Of a stretch of 64,000 nucleotides of DNA, positions 14,301 through 29,300 are shown piece by piece; position 1 is the stretch's first letter, and every line of letters starts with the position of its first letter. The position numbers and the translations under genes were made by a program. The stretch covers positions 62,001-126,000 of the forward strand of contig JAQFVV010012491.1 in NCBI GenBank assembly GCA_028023455.1. The letters run 5' to 3'. Source of the DNA: Epiperipatus broadwayi. Lineage: Eukaryota > Onychophora > Udeonychophora > Euonychophora > Peripatidae. The notes below the pieces were generated by a model. It did no database searches and was not told the origin of the DNA. It saw only the letters and a program-made list of their open reading frames with translations.

Positions 14301-17300
14301 GCATATCTATATATGCAAAAGCTTAAATTTAAAATGTGCTTCTAATTCCAATACTGTTATAGTAGTCTAGTTAAATAATTCTAGCTTTTTGTAATTATCT
14401 AATTTATCAAGAAAATTTCCAACAATTTAATTTTAGTGCACATTTCAATTTAATACATATTTAGATATTAATATATGTATATATGTAACTGATTATATCA
14501 CAGATATTAAATATATTTAACATTCAAAATTATTAAAATAAGGATGAAATTAATCAAATAGAGTTTAAATAAATTAAAAAAATAAATAAAAGAATGACAG
14601 TGCCTTTTTAACTTACAGTTGAATTTAAAGAAATTCTCTTGTCTATCAATTCTCTAAAAGTTTAACTATATTGTTGATATAAACTTTTGCATTTTAACTT
14701 GATAGTTCCTTTTATTCTTTAAATGAACAGGAAGTAACTGAAGAATCCAATGAGTTATATCACTTTTGCAATCCTACCACAATCATCCATCAGACCAGAA
14801 GTAAGACCCACTTCTCACACCAAAGATACATTAGAAACATACACTTTGTCAAGCAATCCATATAGCATGTTACAATCCATCTTCACATATACATTATTTC
14901 TAAAGAAATCCCAAACTTAATTTTTTTTAATAATACTTTTTTTATTAAGTTCGATTTGATCACACATTACTAAAACATATAATCAAAGACATGTAAAAAA
15001 GATAAATAATCCCCAGGATGCACATTCCATTTGAACCAGTTGACCCAAATCACAATCTCTTACACATGTCTTAAAATTGACAGGTTTCAAATATTCTGCA
15101 GTACAACATTGATACAAATCACTTTATAAAATATATTAATAACTGTTACTAATCATTTATCAAACTAAACATTATCCCTGGCCCAAATATATATGTTTTT
15201 TTCATGGATAATGTATCTGCAGTGGTACAGAGGTATCAACACCTGATTTCCTTGCCCATGTTGACAGTTGAACTTTCACACAAGGTGAAGACTGTATCCA
15301 TTTTTAACACCTTGTGAAGAAATGTGTAATCACTACACTATATTTAGAAGACCAAAGAGTTTTAGTTTCAACAATCTCTAACTATGAAATGAAAATTCAG
15401 TTATATGTAAATAATAAGTAAATAACTCAAATTATATATAATTGTAACAGGAAGTTACTGAAACTTCTAATGAGTTATATCATATTTGCAATCCTATAAC
15501 AAAGATACATCAGCCCAAAAGCATGTCTTTAATCATATGTTTTACTAATGTGTGATAAAATTGATTTTTGTTTCTAGAAAAACCCCAAACTTGTATTTAA
15601 TAATATATATTGAACTGGGTGGGATATAATAGGTGTGTTTAACTAATTTATAATCTCTATCTTAACTCCAGTTGCACTTTCACTATTGCAGCAGACTGGC
15701 CCTTCAAGCAGAAAAGAAAATACCACAGGTAAATGAAGCACCAATGGCATTTAAAAACAGACTGAGGCTATACAAAGTCGAACCTGTGGCCACATCTCCA
15801 GGCTATAGAAGTCCTAGGCTACTAGATTCAGACCCCTACCATTCAAAGCATTTTTATTTGTTTTGATGTAAGACCTCAGGCACCAGCTAATCACAGGTTA
15901 TAATCAGCATGCTCGGATGACAGATATACAATCTAGCACTTGATATGTCCCAAGCTAGCTCTTTTATTTAATTGTGAGAAAACAAAACTTTGTTACCCTA
16001 CTTAATACTTCTATTTAATTAAAAATCAACTTATATAATGACACAGTTATAAGAAAACTGATCAAACAATAATTAAGCAAGCAAATGATTTAAACACACT
16101 TCTAATTAAAACACCTTATTATAAAACATATTATAAATTTAAACATACATACACATTAAGATATACTATAATAAGAATTTATGAAGCAATTTAAAGCTTT
16201 ACACACATTAAAATATGTTATGATAAAATTTAAATATATGCACACACATTAGGATATAAAATCATGTAATAATTTATGGAAAGAACTTAAAGATTATTGT
16301 GGCTGTGGTTATTAAAGTTCATTAACTTCTTTTCTTCAACCAATGTTCAAGTCTTTAAATTGGAATAATAAAGTTTATAGTTATCTAGGATTTTTGCAGA
16401 TAACACATTACACTTCTAGCCACACACTTTATTGCTTTCTCCTGATTTGTTGATCACCAACCGGTTAGCCTTTCTTTCCCATCAATGGGTTGGCTTCTTC
16501 CTGATTTTTCATGTTTTAATAAAGGAAAGAGATATTCTATGAATTTTCAAATCATAAGGCAAACATGAGTTCTAGACAGAGAACAACTGCTGTTCCGCAT
16601 GACTGGGATTGAAGACTGGCCATATACTTTAGTTAGTCTAGCACTGCATGCTGCTAAATTGCTTTTCATTGAATATAAATATATATGCTTACATGCTGGA
16701 GATGTTAATGGCCCTCACCATCTCTTCTTTGAAAGTTCTTATACAATAGCAATATTGGATAATAATGAATATAGGCTATATAACAAAATAGTAACAATAA
16801 TGTAATAATAATGAGTGAATGAATCTCTGTTCTTTTATACATTTCTTCCTTGTTTTCTAGTTATCCTTCTTCGATCTGATTTAATTAATTGATATTTCCA
16901 TAATTAATTTTTCATTGTTTTAATCTAAATTCTTGCTTTGATTAATCTAATGTTTTGATAAGATACAGTCCTCAATCCTTTTCTTTGCCTCTTTAATTAA
17001 TGCAATTGGAGTTATTATTTCCTTTTTTTTATTTATCAGCCAAGTAATCTTTAAGTGGATTTAAGTTTAAAAGCTTTCTTTTTACATATTACATTTTAGT
17101 TCAATTTTCATTTTTACATTTTCTTTTTTTTAAATTTAAATTTATAAAAAGAGAGTTAGTTTTAACTTCTTACTTATAGTTAATCCCCCCCCTTCCTACT
17201 CCCTCTTTAAATATTAAAACTTCCCTTTACCTTACATGATAAGATGATGCAACACTTTATTTTTGGTGAGTTGCATTTTTTAAAAAAACTCTTTAATAAA

Positions 17301-20300
17301 AACATTTTATAACTTAAATTTTTAATTTATTAAAACTTAATTATTTCTTTTAAAATTTATTTGATCATTTACTAATAAATGATTCCACATGAAATGCAGA
17401 ATTTGTTCCCAAATGCTACATTTGTTAGCAGTATACCACACCCCTCTTCAATTTGAGAGGTCAAATGTGTCAAATTGACCATTTTATCTTTAATAATTTA
17501 TTTATAATTTCCCTTCAATTTTTTTCCTTTTAATTAATACTTATTATTTTGTCTACATATTATAGCTTCTACTTTTTATTTATTTATGCTTCTATCCTTT
17601 TTTTTTCAATAAGTTTTGGAGTTACTGCAATGGATAAAGCACAGAGGGTGACCTTTTCTTACACTATTCTTTCCAGGCCATATTCAATGATTCCAACAAT
17701 TATGTCATGTGCAATGACCACGAGGAGCAACATACATCTTTCTCATGTGTACAGAGATTTGAATGCAGCAGATGCAAAATTCGTCTGACTTATAACCAAA
17801 TTTATTGAAACGCGACGTTTTGTTGGAGGGGAACTGCCCCAAGTTTTCAGTCTAAAGGGTTCTCAATATTGTGATATAAAAAGTTTCATTGCGGGTATTT
17901 GTTAAACTTTAGTATAAAGCTTAAAAATAGTTTTGATCGTTTTAATAAAAAAAGGAAGGTTGTTTGTATTGAAAAGTAAATATGAAAATGGAACGGAAAG
18001 GATAATGTATTGTATGGTCAAGTTGGATTGCTGGAGGCTAGAAAATTCAAACGGGAAAGGTACGGGCCTTTAGAAAAATGGGATCTAATTTTGAGGCGAG
18101 AAAAGTAATGCTACATTATAAAGTAACGTAATTATGGGTATGGGATTTCGCTCCACAAATAGTAGAAAAGGTAAGAGAGGTAATTTAAAACTTTTAATTT
18201 CTCCGACTTAATTTATGGTTAATTTATCAAATTATAATTAAGTTTTGTTTCTGTTATATGTACTTTTTAAAACCTTCATAAATTTTCTTTTTCTTTTTCC
18301 TCCGCTCTAGTCTTTAGAGATAATTTATAAATATTGTACCTAATAATAATAATTAAATAATACATTTATATGTTTTTGTACTTATTCTATAAAAAAGTAA
18401 TAAAATATTTAACTCTGTTTAAAGTAATTTATAATATTGTTGTAGTTATTTTAAAGTAAGTTTTTTTTTGAATTAAAGATTATTTCCTATATTGAGTTGG
18501 AAATATTAGATCCTTTATTATTCTCTTTATTTTTGTCTCTATTGTACCTATCTTTAATTTAAATATTAAAATTTTTAAAGTTTTATCATCTTGTTGCTAT
18601 AAATAGAAATAATTCTCAGTGTATAATTTGTTACATCGCTATGTAAATGAGGGGTTAGGGGTTTAGAGTAAACTTAATTATATTGCTTTGGTATTTGATT
18701 GTGTTTTATTGGATAGTTATATCAGTTTGGAGGATAGAGAATAGATTATTTAGGTTTTGTGTAATTGTTTCAAATCAACTTAACACGTCTCATGATGTAT
18801 TTTTTGGAGTTGGCGTCTCGCTGTACTACATATGGGAAAGAAAAATTTTTTCAGGTAATCTCTTGGTCAGGGTTGAAATGATCCCGGCTGGTTGTAGTGT
18901 CGGATCTACTTGGGGGCTTAAGTTTCAAGTACAGGTATTGTTGATGGAAGTGATTACTGTAGGGCTCCTTAATCTACAACACTATACTCAATCTTAGATA
19001 TCATATTTATGCGAGCTACCTCCAACTATTCGTATAGACTGAATCTATTGAATAAAATAACTTAATAAAAAATAGTAGATAAATATTTTCAATGCCCCAA
19101 ATACTCTGATTCCTTAGAGTAATCATTTAACTACGAATTGGCATGAGTTTGTTTACAGGTAAAATGATTACTAAAGACTATAGCAATTATAATAGAATAT
19201 TTATGGAAGTCTTATATTTTGAATAATATTTGTTAATGTTTCTATTTATTATTAAAAATTTATTTAATCTAATTTTGTGTCTCCCATCTCATTACTCTGA
19301 AGTCTATTTAGTCACCTACTGTCTGTATTGATTAAATATATACATTAATTAATGGTAAATATCCAGAATGATAGATCTATATATAATTAACTGTAAGTAA
19401 TTTAGTCTGTGTTCTGAGTTGAGCTAGTAAAGGGATAACCCCGTGCTGTTATAAAGTCATCATCGGTTGGTCATACCGGGGTTTGGGTTTGAATTTAGTT
19501 GGCGTTTTGGAATTTATTCTTAAACGTGGACTGGGTTTGAACTCGGGTACTGTGTATGAGTAAGCGTCTGACTTATAACCAAATTATATATAGTAACAAA
19601 AAACTTTACTTTTTATGCTGGGATTTCTCTACCAGCCAATTGAGTGAGCCTAAGACTTTCTCCAATGGGTCTGCATCCTAGAATATAAAATTGGGTCACT
19701 GTGAATGGTAGGCTTCCTCGAATTATCTATTCAGCGTATGCTAAAATGAGACATTACAAAATATGGGGAACTTCCCTCCAAGAACTGACTTGCAGCTTAT
19801 ACGCATATTTTACATAATTGGGACTATTACTCCCAGCAAAATTTGGATTGGCCCAGAAATTTCTCTTCTGGATCCTCACTCTGAGAACTATCCCCCTATT
19901 TAATGTTATAGGTACTATTCTCACACAGCATGGTGGCCTACACTTATTATATCTTCCTCAACCTTCACTTTCTCATTCTATACTCCCTTCTTTTCAATTC
20001 CAATTCCTCAACACTCAAGGCTTATACTAAATGTTATTTTATTCATTTATTTATTCTAGAGTTTCACCCATTCTTTATACCAGATTCTGTTTAACTTATT
20101 TATTTAGCTTCTATTCTATATTAACTATCCCAACATTATTTTAAATCATTTATTTAACTCATTTATTTCATTTCATCTAATTTACTTTCAATAAAAGAAA
20201 CATTTTATTATTCATTGACCTATATTTCTATTTTTGTTTGATCCGCAGATAAAATTTATTTATATTTCATTACCTAAAAGTCTGTCCCATTATTGTAGCC

Positions 20301-23300
20301 TTTTTCTATCATTTGTCAGGTGGCTCTTTAGATTTCTTATATATCCACTAAGACCAAGAAATCATGACTTATTTCAAGGCTTGGCTTGGGGTTCCAGGTA
20401 GTTCATTTCCAATTTCCTGAGAGCATATATACTATCTTCCTTTATTTTGGGACAACCAGATTCTCTAATCCTATCCCTCTGATTCAATTTTTTTTCCTTG
20501 TATTCATAACATGTATCCCCTTTTCCCCTTTCCCTGGGCCTGAATTCTCTATTTCCTTGCTTTCATTCATTGGTCTAATGCTGTCAAATGCTCTTACTTG
20601 CTTGGACATCTGCTCCATGATCTTCCATTCCATCCCAATTAGTATCTGTTCCATGTTATGGGGAAACCTGTCTTACCATCTGTATAATTTGCTGTTCAGA
20701 TAATGGATTTGCCATGATCGACCTTAATTTTGTCATTTGTCAGTGGAAAAATGTGGTAAATGGTTCCCCAAGCTGCCATTTGTCCTGCACCACTTGGTGC
20801 TTAATGTTTTTCCTGATACTCATCACCCCAACAGTTTGCCAGTAATGATTGCTTATATTCTCCAAATGTCATTGGCTTTGAGAATAATGAGTCCCACCAG
20901 AATTGAACATCGCCCTGTATATGGTTGCAAGCTATAATAACCCTGGTTTCTTCACTTAATTTGTTCAGTGTGAAATAGCGTTCCAAGTTCCTGAGGTGGT
21001 GTTTGGTTGAGACTTCCTGTGTACAATGAAAATACTTATTTTTAAAAAAATTGGTTTATCACATCTGAGCTGTTTCCATATGCATATATATATATATGTC
21101 TATGCTTCTCTCCTTCATATTGTCTATATTTATACCCTTCTTAATTTCCCCTTTCACTGTACCCTCTACACTTTGTAATTTTACTATACCAACTTCTGCT
21201 CATTTATGTACATCTATTTCTTCCCTTTTCTTTTTCATCTTTTCCCTTTTACTTTCTAATTTGTCTACTCTTTGCTATTTTATCTATACTCCTCATGTTC
21301 TCTAATATTTCCCTATCATCTCATTGTGTAATCCTCATTTCCAATCTCCACTGTTTTATTACTTTTCTCAGCATTTCTGTTATTTTATCTGTACCTATGT
21401 TTCTTTTTTCTATTTCCTCACTTGCTTCCTCTTTCTCACTGCTTGATTTTTCTTTTTTACTTTGTGCCTTCATTTTTGCTTTTGCCCTGGTTTTCTTTAT
21501 ACACAAATTTTTTATTTTACTTATTATTTTACTTGAACGAAGCATATAACCACATTCAACCCCATAGTCCTTTCTGATCTCCACCTTATCATCATTACCC
21601 CTAATGTGTATAGAATATTTCTCTTTCTAGACTCTCTCCTCTTTATTTACATTTCATTATAATTTGTTTGCTTTGGACTATTCTCTTCTTATACTGCTCA
21701 CCAATTTCTCATGCAGCATTTATTTAAAACTTTAGTTTTTTAATTTCAGCTTCAATTATGTTTACAATTATTAGTAATTTGTGGCATTTTGGCACTACAT
21801 TGGAAAACCAACTAAACCTGGTAGGAGATAAGTGTGTTTAACTAATTTATGATCTCTATCTTAACTCCAGCTGCATTTTCACTATTGCAGCAGACTGGCC
21901 CTTCAAGCAGAGAAGTAAACACCACAGGTAGATGAAACACTAATGGTACCTATAACCAGATCGAGGCTATACAAAGTATAATCTGCAGTCACATTTCTAG
22001 ACTATAGAACTCCTCAGCTGCTAGATTCAAACTCTTGCCATCCAAAGCAATTTTATTTGCTTTGAAGTAAGATCTCAGGCACCAACTAACCACAGGTTAT
22101 AGTCAACATGCCTGGACAACAGATATACAATCTAGCACTTGATATATCCCAAGCGAGCTCTTTTATTTAATTGAGGGAAAACAAAACTTTGATACCCTAC
22201 TTAATACTTATACTTAACTATAAATTAACCTATTTAGTGATGCAGTTATAAACAAGAGAACTAATCAAACAAAAATTAAGCAAACAAATGATTTATTTAA
22301 ACACACTTCTAATTAAAACACCTTATAATAAAACACATTACAAATTTAAATATATACACACACATTAAGATATACCATAATAAGAATTTCATGAAGCAAC
22401 ATAAAGCTTTACACACATTAAAATACATTATTATAAAATTTAAATATACGCACACACCTTAGGATATAAAACCATGTAATAATTTATGGAAGCAACATTA
22501 AAGATTACTATGGCTGTGGTTATTAAAATTCATTAAAGACTTTTCTTCAAACACTGTTAAAGTCTTTAAATTGGAATAATAAAATTTATAGTTACCTAGG
22601 ATTTTTTCAGATAACACGTTACACTTCTAGGAACACACTTTACTGCTTTCTCCTGCTTTGTTGATCACCAACTGGTTGGTCTTTCTTTCATTTGGTTTCT
22701 TCCTGATTTTCCACATTTTAATGAAGACATATTCTATGAATTTTCAGATCATAAGATGAATATGAGTTCTACATGCAGAACATCTGCTATTCCTCAAGAC
22801 TGTGACTGAAGACTGGTCACACACTTTGATTACTGTCTAGCAATGCATGCTGCTAGATTGCTCTTCATTGGAAATAAGTATATATGCTCACCTACTGGAG
22901 ATATTAATGGCCCTTGCTGTCTTCTCTTCTTTGAAAGTTCTCATACAATAGCAATATTGGATAATAATGAGTGAATGATCTGTCCTTTTATATGCTTCTT
23001 CCTTATTGTTTTCTAGTTATCTTTCTCTGCTCTGATTTAGTTAATTGATATTTCCTTAATTAATTTTCTGTTATGTTTTAATCTAAATTCTTGCTTAGAT
23101 TAATCTAATGTTTTGATAAGATACAGTCCTGAATCCTTTCCTTTGTCTCGTTAATTAATGCAAGTGGAGTTATTATTTCTTTTCTTTTATTTATCACCCA
23201 ATTAATCTTTAAATGAATTTAAGTTTAAGAGTTTTCTTTTTACATATTACATTTTAGTTTAATTTTCATTTTTACATTTTCTTTTTGTTAATTTAAATTT

Positions 23301-26300
23301 ATAAAAAGAAGAGCTAGTTTTAACTTCTTACTTATAGTTAATTCCTACCACCTTCCTACTCACTCTTTAAATATTAAAACTTCCCTTTACCTTACACAAT
23401 AAGATGACACATCACTTTATTTTTGGCAAGTTGCATTTAAAAAAAACAACTTTTTAAAACATTTTATAACATATTTCTCATTCATTAAAACTTAATTATT
23501 TTTTTTAAATTAATTTGATCATTTACTAATAAATGATTCCACATGTAATACAGAATATGTGTGTTCTCAAACCACACATTTGTTAGTGATACAATATATG
23601 AATTGTTTGGGGTTTAGGATTTTTATGTGAATGTACAAAAGATTTTTGACCAGACAAAACATTTTAAAATTGTCATGAAAGACTTTAATGCTAGAATTAA
23701 TAGATAATAGAAAGATGAAAGTGGTGTAGGTAAATTTGGTTATGGTGATAGAAATGAGAGAGGTCATATACTTGTGGAGTTTGCAGAAAAAGAAAAACTA
23801 ATATTATGAATTCTTTTTTTGAGATAAATGTTAAAATGAAATGGAACATAGAAGCTTCCAAATGAAGGTACGGAAAAATATCTACTTCATGATTGTAATG
23901 TTCTTACTAAATTCAACACAGAAAGTGACCATTGATTAGTGAGATGTAAGATATAAGATACAGGTTTATGCATAATTAGAGAGTCAAAAATTATTAAGAA
24001 AAACAGTATTCACAATTGATATTCCTAGTTGTTAGAAATATTCCAATGAATTTAAAATAGAACTCACAAATCATTTTCAAATATTAACAGATTTTGAGCA
24101 TAATTCAGATATGAGTGTAATCAATAGGAAGATAACTGATACATTTTTAAAAACTGCATCAAAGATAGCTGGTACAAAAAAGCAACAATTGACCAGTGAA
24201 ATTTTTACTGAGGTAGGACAATTTATGAAGAAAATAAAGAATATAAAAAAATATATAAATTATACATTAAACTGGAATGAATATGTCAAATTTTGTAAAA
24301 TCGTGTGAAAAAAAGTTGATAATGATATAAGAAAGTATAACTGTGAACTGGCAAGGAAGCTGTAGAAGAGAGAAAAAGAGAATAAAACAATATCTTGGTA
24401 TTGGTAGGAAACATTTCTGCAATAAGAAAAAAGAGAGATGATATCATTCTATCAAAAGTTATGAAGCAATATAGAACAAGGAAAAGTAGTTCCTATAACT
24501 ACTATATATTCAGAATTTCCACAATTATAAATGAAGTAGTGAGACATGCGATTAAATTTATGAAGAAGGGAAAAGCTCCAGGTAATGATGGAATTATAGG
24601 GAAGAAATAAAAAAAATTGTGGCAAAGTTATATACCAAATGTCTAAATGTGAAAATGTACAGATGATTGGAATAATGCAGTATTAATATTTTAAAAAGGT
24701 GATATTAAAGAAGATATTAGAATTTACAATCTTATCAGTTATATACAAAAATTTTACCAAAATAATTATAACTCATCTAGAGTGAACTTTGAATTTTAAC
24801 CACAAGCTGCATTTAAAAGTGGTTTTAGTACAGTGGATCATATCTAAGTAATGAGAAAAATTGTAAAAAAGATCAATGAATATTTGTTGCCACTATGCTT
24901 TGGATCTGTAGATTATGAAAAGGTATTTGATTCTCTAAGCATTTCTTCAGTGATTAAAGCATGGGATCATCAAGGTATAGACACAGGTTATTGTCATATT
25001 CTGAAGAATATTTATAAAAATGTAACAATTAGATTACATAATGATATAAAATAATTAATATTGAGAAGAGTGTATGACAGGATGATTCCAAATCTCCAAA
25101 ACTTTTTACAGCAGTTTTGCAAGAAGTATTTTGTGAATCAAAATGGGAAACTAAAGAATAAAAATAAATGGAAATTGTTTAAGTCATCCAGATTTTGCAG
25201 ATGATATAATTGTTTTTGCAAATAATGCTTTAGAACTCAGGAAAAGTTGCAATAATTATCAGATGAAAGAAAGAAAGTAGAATTAAAGGTAAATATTATA
25301 AGATTAAATAATGATCAATAGATTTCTCAAAAAATAAAAATAAAGATTGATAATGATGAGTTAGAAGTTAGCAATTCCAAATACTTTGGTCAGATTATTA
25401 CCACAGATGGAAATATAATAGATGAAGTTAATCATATAATTAAACTTGATTGGAATGCTTTTGGTAGAAATAATTTAATATTAAAAGGAAATATGCCTAT
25501 GTATTTGAAAAGTAAAGTTTTTAATAAATGTGTTAATAGTTCTTACTTATGGATCTGGGACTTGGACTCTTAATAGAAGTGCAATATAAAGATTTCAGGC
25601 CACTCAACAATGGAAAGATGTAGGTTAGGAGTAACAAGAAAAGATCAAAAATAGGTGTAAGACAACAAACAACTGTTAGTGACATTATTAAAAAAATTAA
25701 GAGACTAAATTGGAGTTGGTCTGAATGTATTGTTAGAAAAGATAATAGATGGACAGTTGGAATCTTAAGCTAGATTCCAAAAGGTTGCAAAAGACTTAGA
25801 AAGAAATTTCATATGAGATTAATGGAGGCAATAAGAAAGTGTACTGGAGTGACATGAAGAAGAGAGGCTAGGGATTGGAGAAGATAGATTGAACTTGGAA
25901 AGACCATTTTGCAGTGAATCAATAATGATTGAAAATGAAAGTGATGATGAATATCTTTCTCATCTGATTCAAATTTACATAAATTATAGTTGCGATGCAA
26001 GAAGGTCTTGAAACCTGCATGTTTACATTCTGGATATATACAAGATTTAGGATTAATATGGTCTCTAACATTAATAGGCTTAATTCATATTATATAGTCC
26101 AATGTATTGTTATTACACTTTATCAACAAGTCTAGATATTTAATATTTCAATTAAAATTTTTTAAAAATATATTTTTTTAAAATCTTCTTCAAATGAAAT
26201 ATACCTGGGTCTTGTTTTATGCAGATTATTTTAATGCAATTTTGAAGTTATGCAATTCATGTTTCTTCTTAATATCTTTCATATTTCACTATATTTATTA

Positions 26301-29300
26301 GATATCAAGAAATTTAAATTATTAATAACTTATTTTCACTTGAAATACTTTTTTTTTTTTTTTCAAAAATATAACGTTACGTGAATATGGCCTGAAGCTG
26401 TATTTAGAATTTTAGCCTCGTAAATAACCTATTTATACTAATGAGTAAATAATAACAATATATTTATATTTACATCTAAAAATATCGTAATAAATATTCA
26501 AAAAAATTAAACTTTTAAAACTTATTTTGTTATATATAACATAAAAAATAATCTTTTAGATTTTTAAAATAAAAAAATGAAGATTTTATAACTGAAAATA
26601 ATCTTTCTAATGATAATGTATAATACTTTTTGTTTTGATTGCGATTTCATTAACACAGCATAAGACTGAAAGTGGCGCTAGATGTACATCACATCATGAA
26701 TAAAAATAAAGTGGCTAACAGGTTTCTCTGGGCATAATTGCTGAGAGATTCTTGACTTTGTTTAAGGAGAAGCTACAATACATCACATCACATCGAATCT
26801 GATTTCTTTCCAGTTTACAAACGAACGCTAGCGGTAACGATTAAAATATATATGAAAAATGTAAAATTAAATATTGTAGTTAATAAAAAAAGTAAAATAA
26901 GTTTGTCATGTATTAATTTTTTTCAAATATTTGAAATTTTTTATTAGTCATACTTTATTTGCTTATTTTTTAATGCGAATTTTAAAGTAATTTTTCTTTG
27001 TTGCTTTGCTTTTATGCGAATTCTGAAAATGGTAATACCGACCCTATCCTCCATTTTTCAAGGTAAGTTAAGTCTATTTTTGTGCAATTTTTTTTAATGC
27101 GGGTTTTCTGTGAAACCTATCTACCGCATAAAACGAGACCCAAGTGTATATATATACAATTAATAAGTTTCAAAATTAATTTTTAATTTTAAACTACCAA
27201 AAAATATATATTAAGAGTATTTTTAAAAATCAAGAATTAAAATATGAAAATCTTTCATTTCTTTTGCATTTTTCATAATTCCTCTGCTCTTAACTTCATT
27301 TTAACAGGCAGCATTTTATAAATGTGGAATCATACATTTTTTCTTTACTAGAATCTAGAAAAAAAAAAATTTGCATAAATTTGTAAATAAATTTTTGTAA
27401 TTTTTAGCAAAAAAAACAACAACATAGTACTCTGATTTATAGTTTTTTAATCATGATTTTAGTGAAAGATTTTAAAAAATCTATATATATAAGAAAGTCC
27501 ATTAATGTAGAAGAGTTCTACAATAAATTTAATGAATGGGTTTAAATATGTATAATTTTAATCTTTTTTTTTTTTTTAAGTTGTAGCTAAATAAATATTT
27601 TTATGCAAAACAAAATTTTAATTAGAAAAGAACATTGATATTACTACTACATTATTAATCACATTTTAAAATATTAGTTTATAAAAAATAGGCTAAATAG
27701 TAATTTGAACAATATATATATACTTTCAATATGTTTATATTTTAGTATGTATGTGCAAGTGTATAGAAATCGATCCAATTTGGAATTATTTTATTTTGGT
27801 TTTTTTCTTTATCAATGTTATTATGAAAATAAATATTTGAATAAAATTATTTCAAAAATAATATACAGTAGTTTAGATATTAAAAAAAAAACACCTGTAA
27901 ATGAAGTTTTCTACATTATACATAGTGTTGGATATTTGAAAGACTCATTTTCATTAAACAAAAAAGTTATTGATTGATGAACACTTTTACAGCTCTTTTT
28001 TTTTGTGTGTGATTAGATGTATATAATTTTAAGAATTAAAAATATTCTAATTTTACAATTAACAGCTTACCAAATAAATTTAAAATTAATTAATTTTAAA
28101 ACATCTAAATTCTTTTTTTCCCAATAATTATTACATTTTATTAGCGTTATTGTTTTTTATGAAATATTAGTTTTATGAAGCATTTAATATTTTTTTTATG
28201 CTGCATTATAAAATTATTGTGAAAATTGCAATTTAAACAAATGCATAAAAAATTCAGTACGATATTTTTAGTATTGACGGAGTTTAAATGATGTTCAATC
28301 CGATTTATTTTAATTTCCTCTAAAATAACATTTTTTTCCCATACTCTTTCCAATATTTTTGACTTTGTTAATCTTATCTTTCCAATTTATATTTTCTATT
28401 TTTCTCCAAATCCATCTTTTTAAAGCTTGTAATGTTTTTCTTTTACATTTCCAAATTGTTCATATCTTTGTTCCATATAACACAACAACACATTTCAAAA
28501 AATCTCTTTTTTAAAACTACATTCAATGACCTACAGAATAATATCTGACTTATTAAAAATATGTTGGCCATTCCAAGTTTTCGCTCTTAATTTTTTTGTC
28601 ATTACTTTAATCACTAGTTACCACCATCAAAAAATATAAGATTTCTCTATGCTTTCCTTTTGAATATTTACTCCAAATCTTTTCTTCTCTATATATATTT
28701 TCATTGCTTTAGTTTTATTCCAAATTTTCTACAAGCTTTGTCAATATTACAGATCATTTTATTAATGCTATCTACAGTACTACTATAATCTTTAGTAATT
28801 CGATACTATAATTAATCTTAGATCATCAACTAGCAATTTCAACTCCACACACCCATGATACAGAAATACATTACTTTCCATATTTATCATATAATAATTT
28901 TACTTTTTTTTTAAAAAAAAAAAAAAATTAATTTTGCTTCTATTTTCAGACATTATTTTTCAATATTATATTTTTCTAGAAATTTTTTTTAATACACGTA
29001 GTTATTTTTAATTTTATTTAAATATAAATATATTTTGCAATTATATTGCTTAATAATAAGAAATAAACAAATAATTACCTAAAACTTTAACACTATTTTA
29101 CTTAGAATTCATATTGTTTTTATTTGCATCCTTGACTTTTAAAATTTTTTGTTTTTATGCTTTTAATAGTAAAAAGGTTGTAATGGCTATTCTCAGATAT
29201 TAAATTAAATGTATATAGATTATCAGAACATTTACTAAATTAAAAAAAAAAAGAGATGAAATATATAAAAAAAAACTGCTTAAGTTGTTTCCAAAAACTT

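Larger units (their letters stand above)
15616..23588 (-). mobile_element. LTR retrotransposon, minus orientation, decayed
   Basis: Two similar ~1.8-kb direct repeats (15616-17430 and 21819-23588) flank about 4.4 kb. A gag-like remnant on the minus strand and a purine-rich tract next to the left repeat both orient the element right to left. No protease, reverse transcriptase or integrase is recognisable inside, so it is deleted or was never autonomous. No target-site duplication is visible at the outer ends. The clade cannot be named; a Ty3-type gag is a guess. Confidence 0.75.

Noticed and set aside
20386-20703. 105-codon plus-strand frame with membrane-like character
   Set aside because: Antisense to the gag remnant; the minus strand carries the recognisable W-W-x-S-L gag pattern, so this is a shadow frame.
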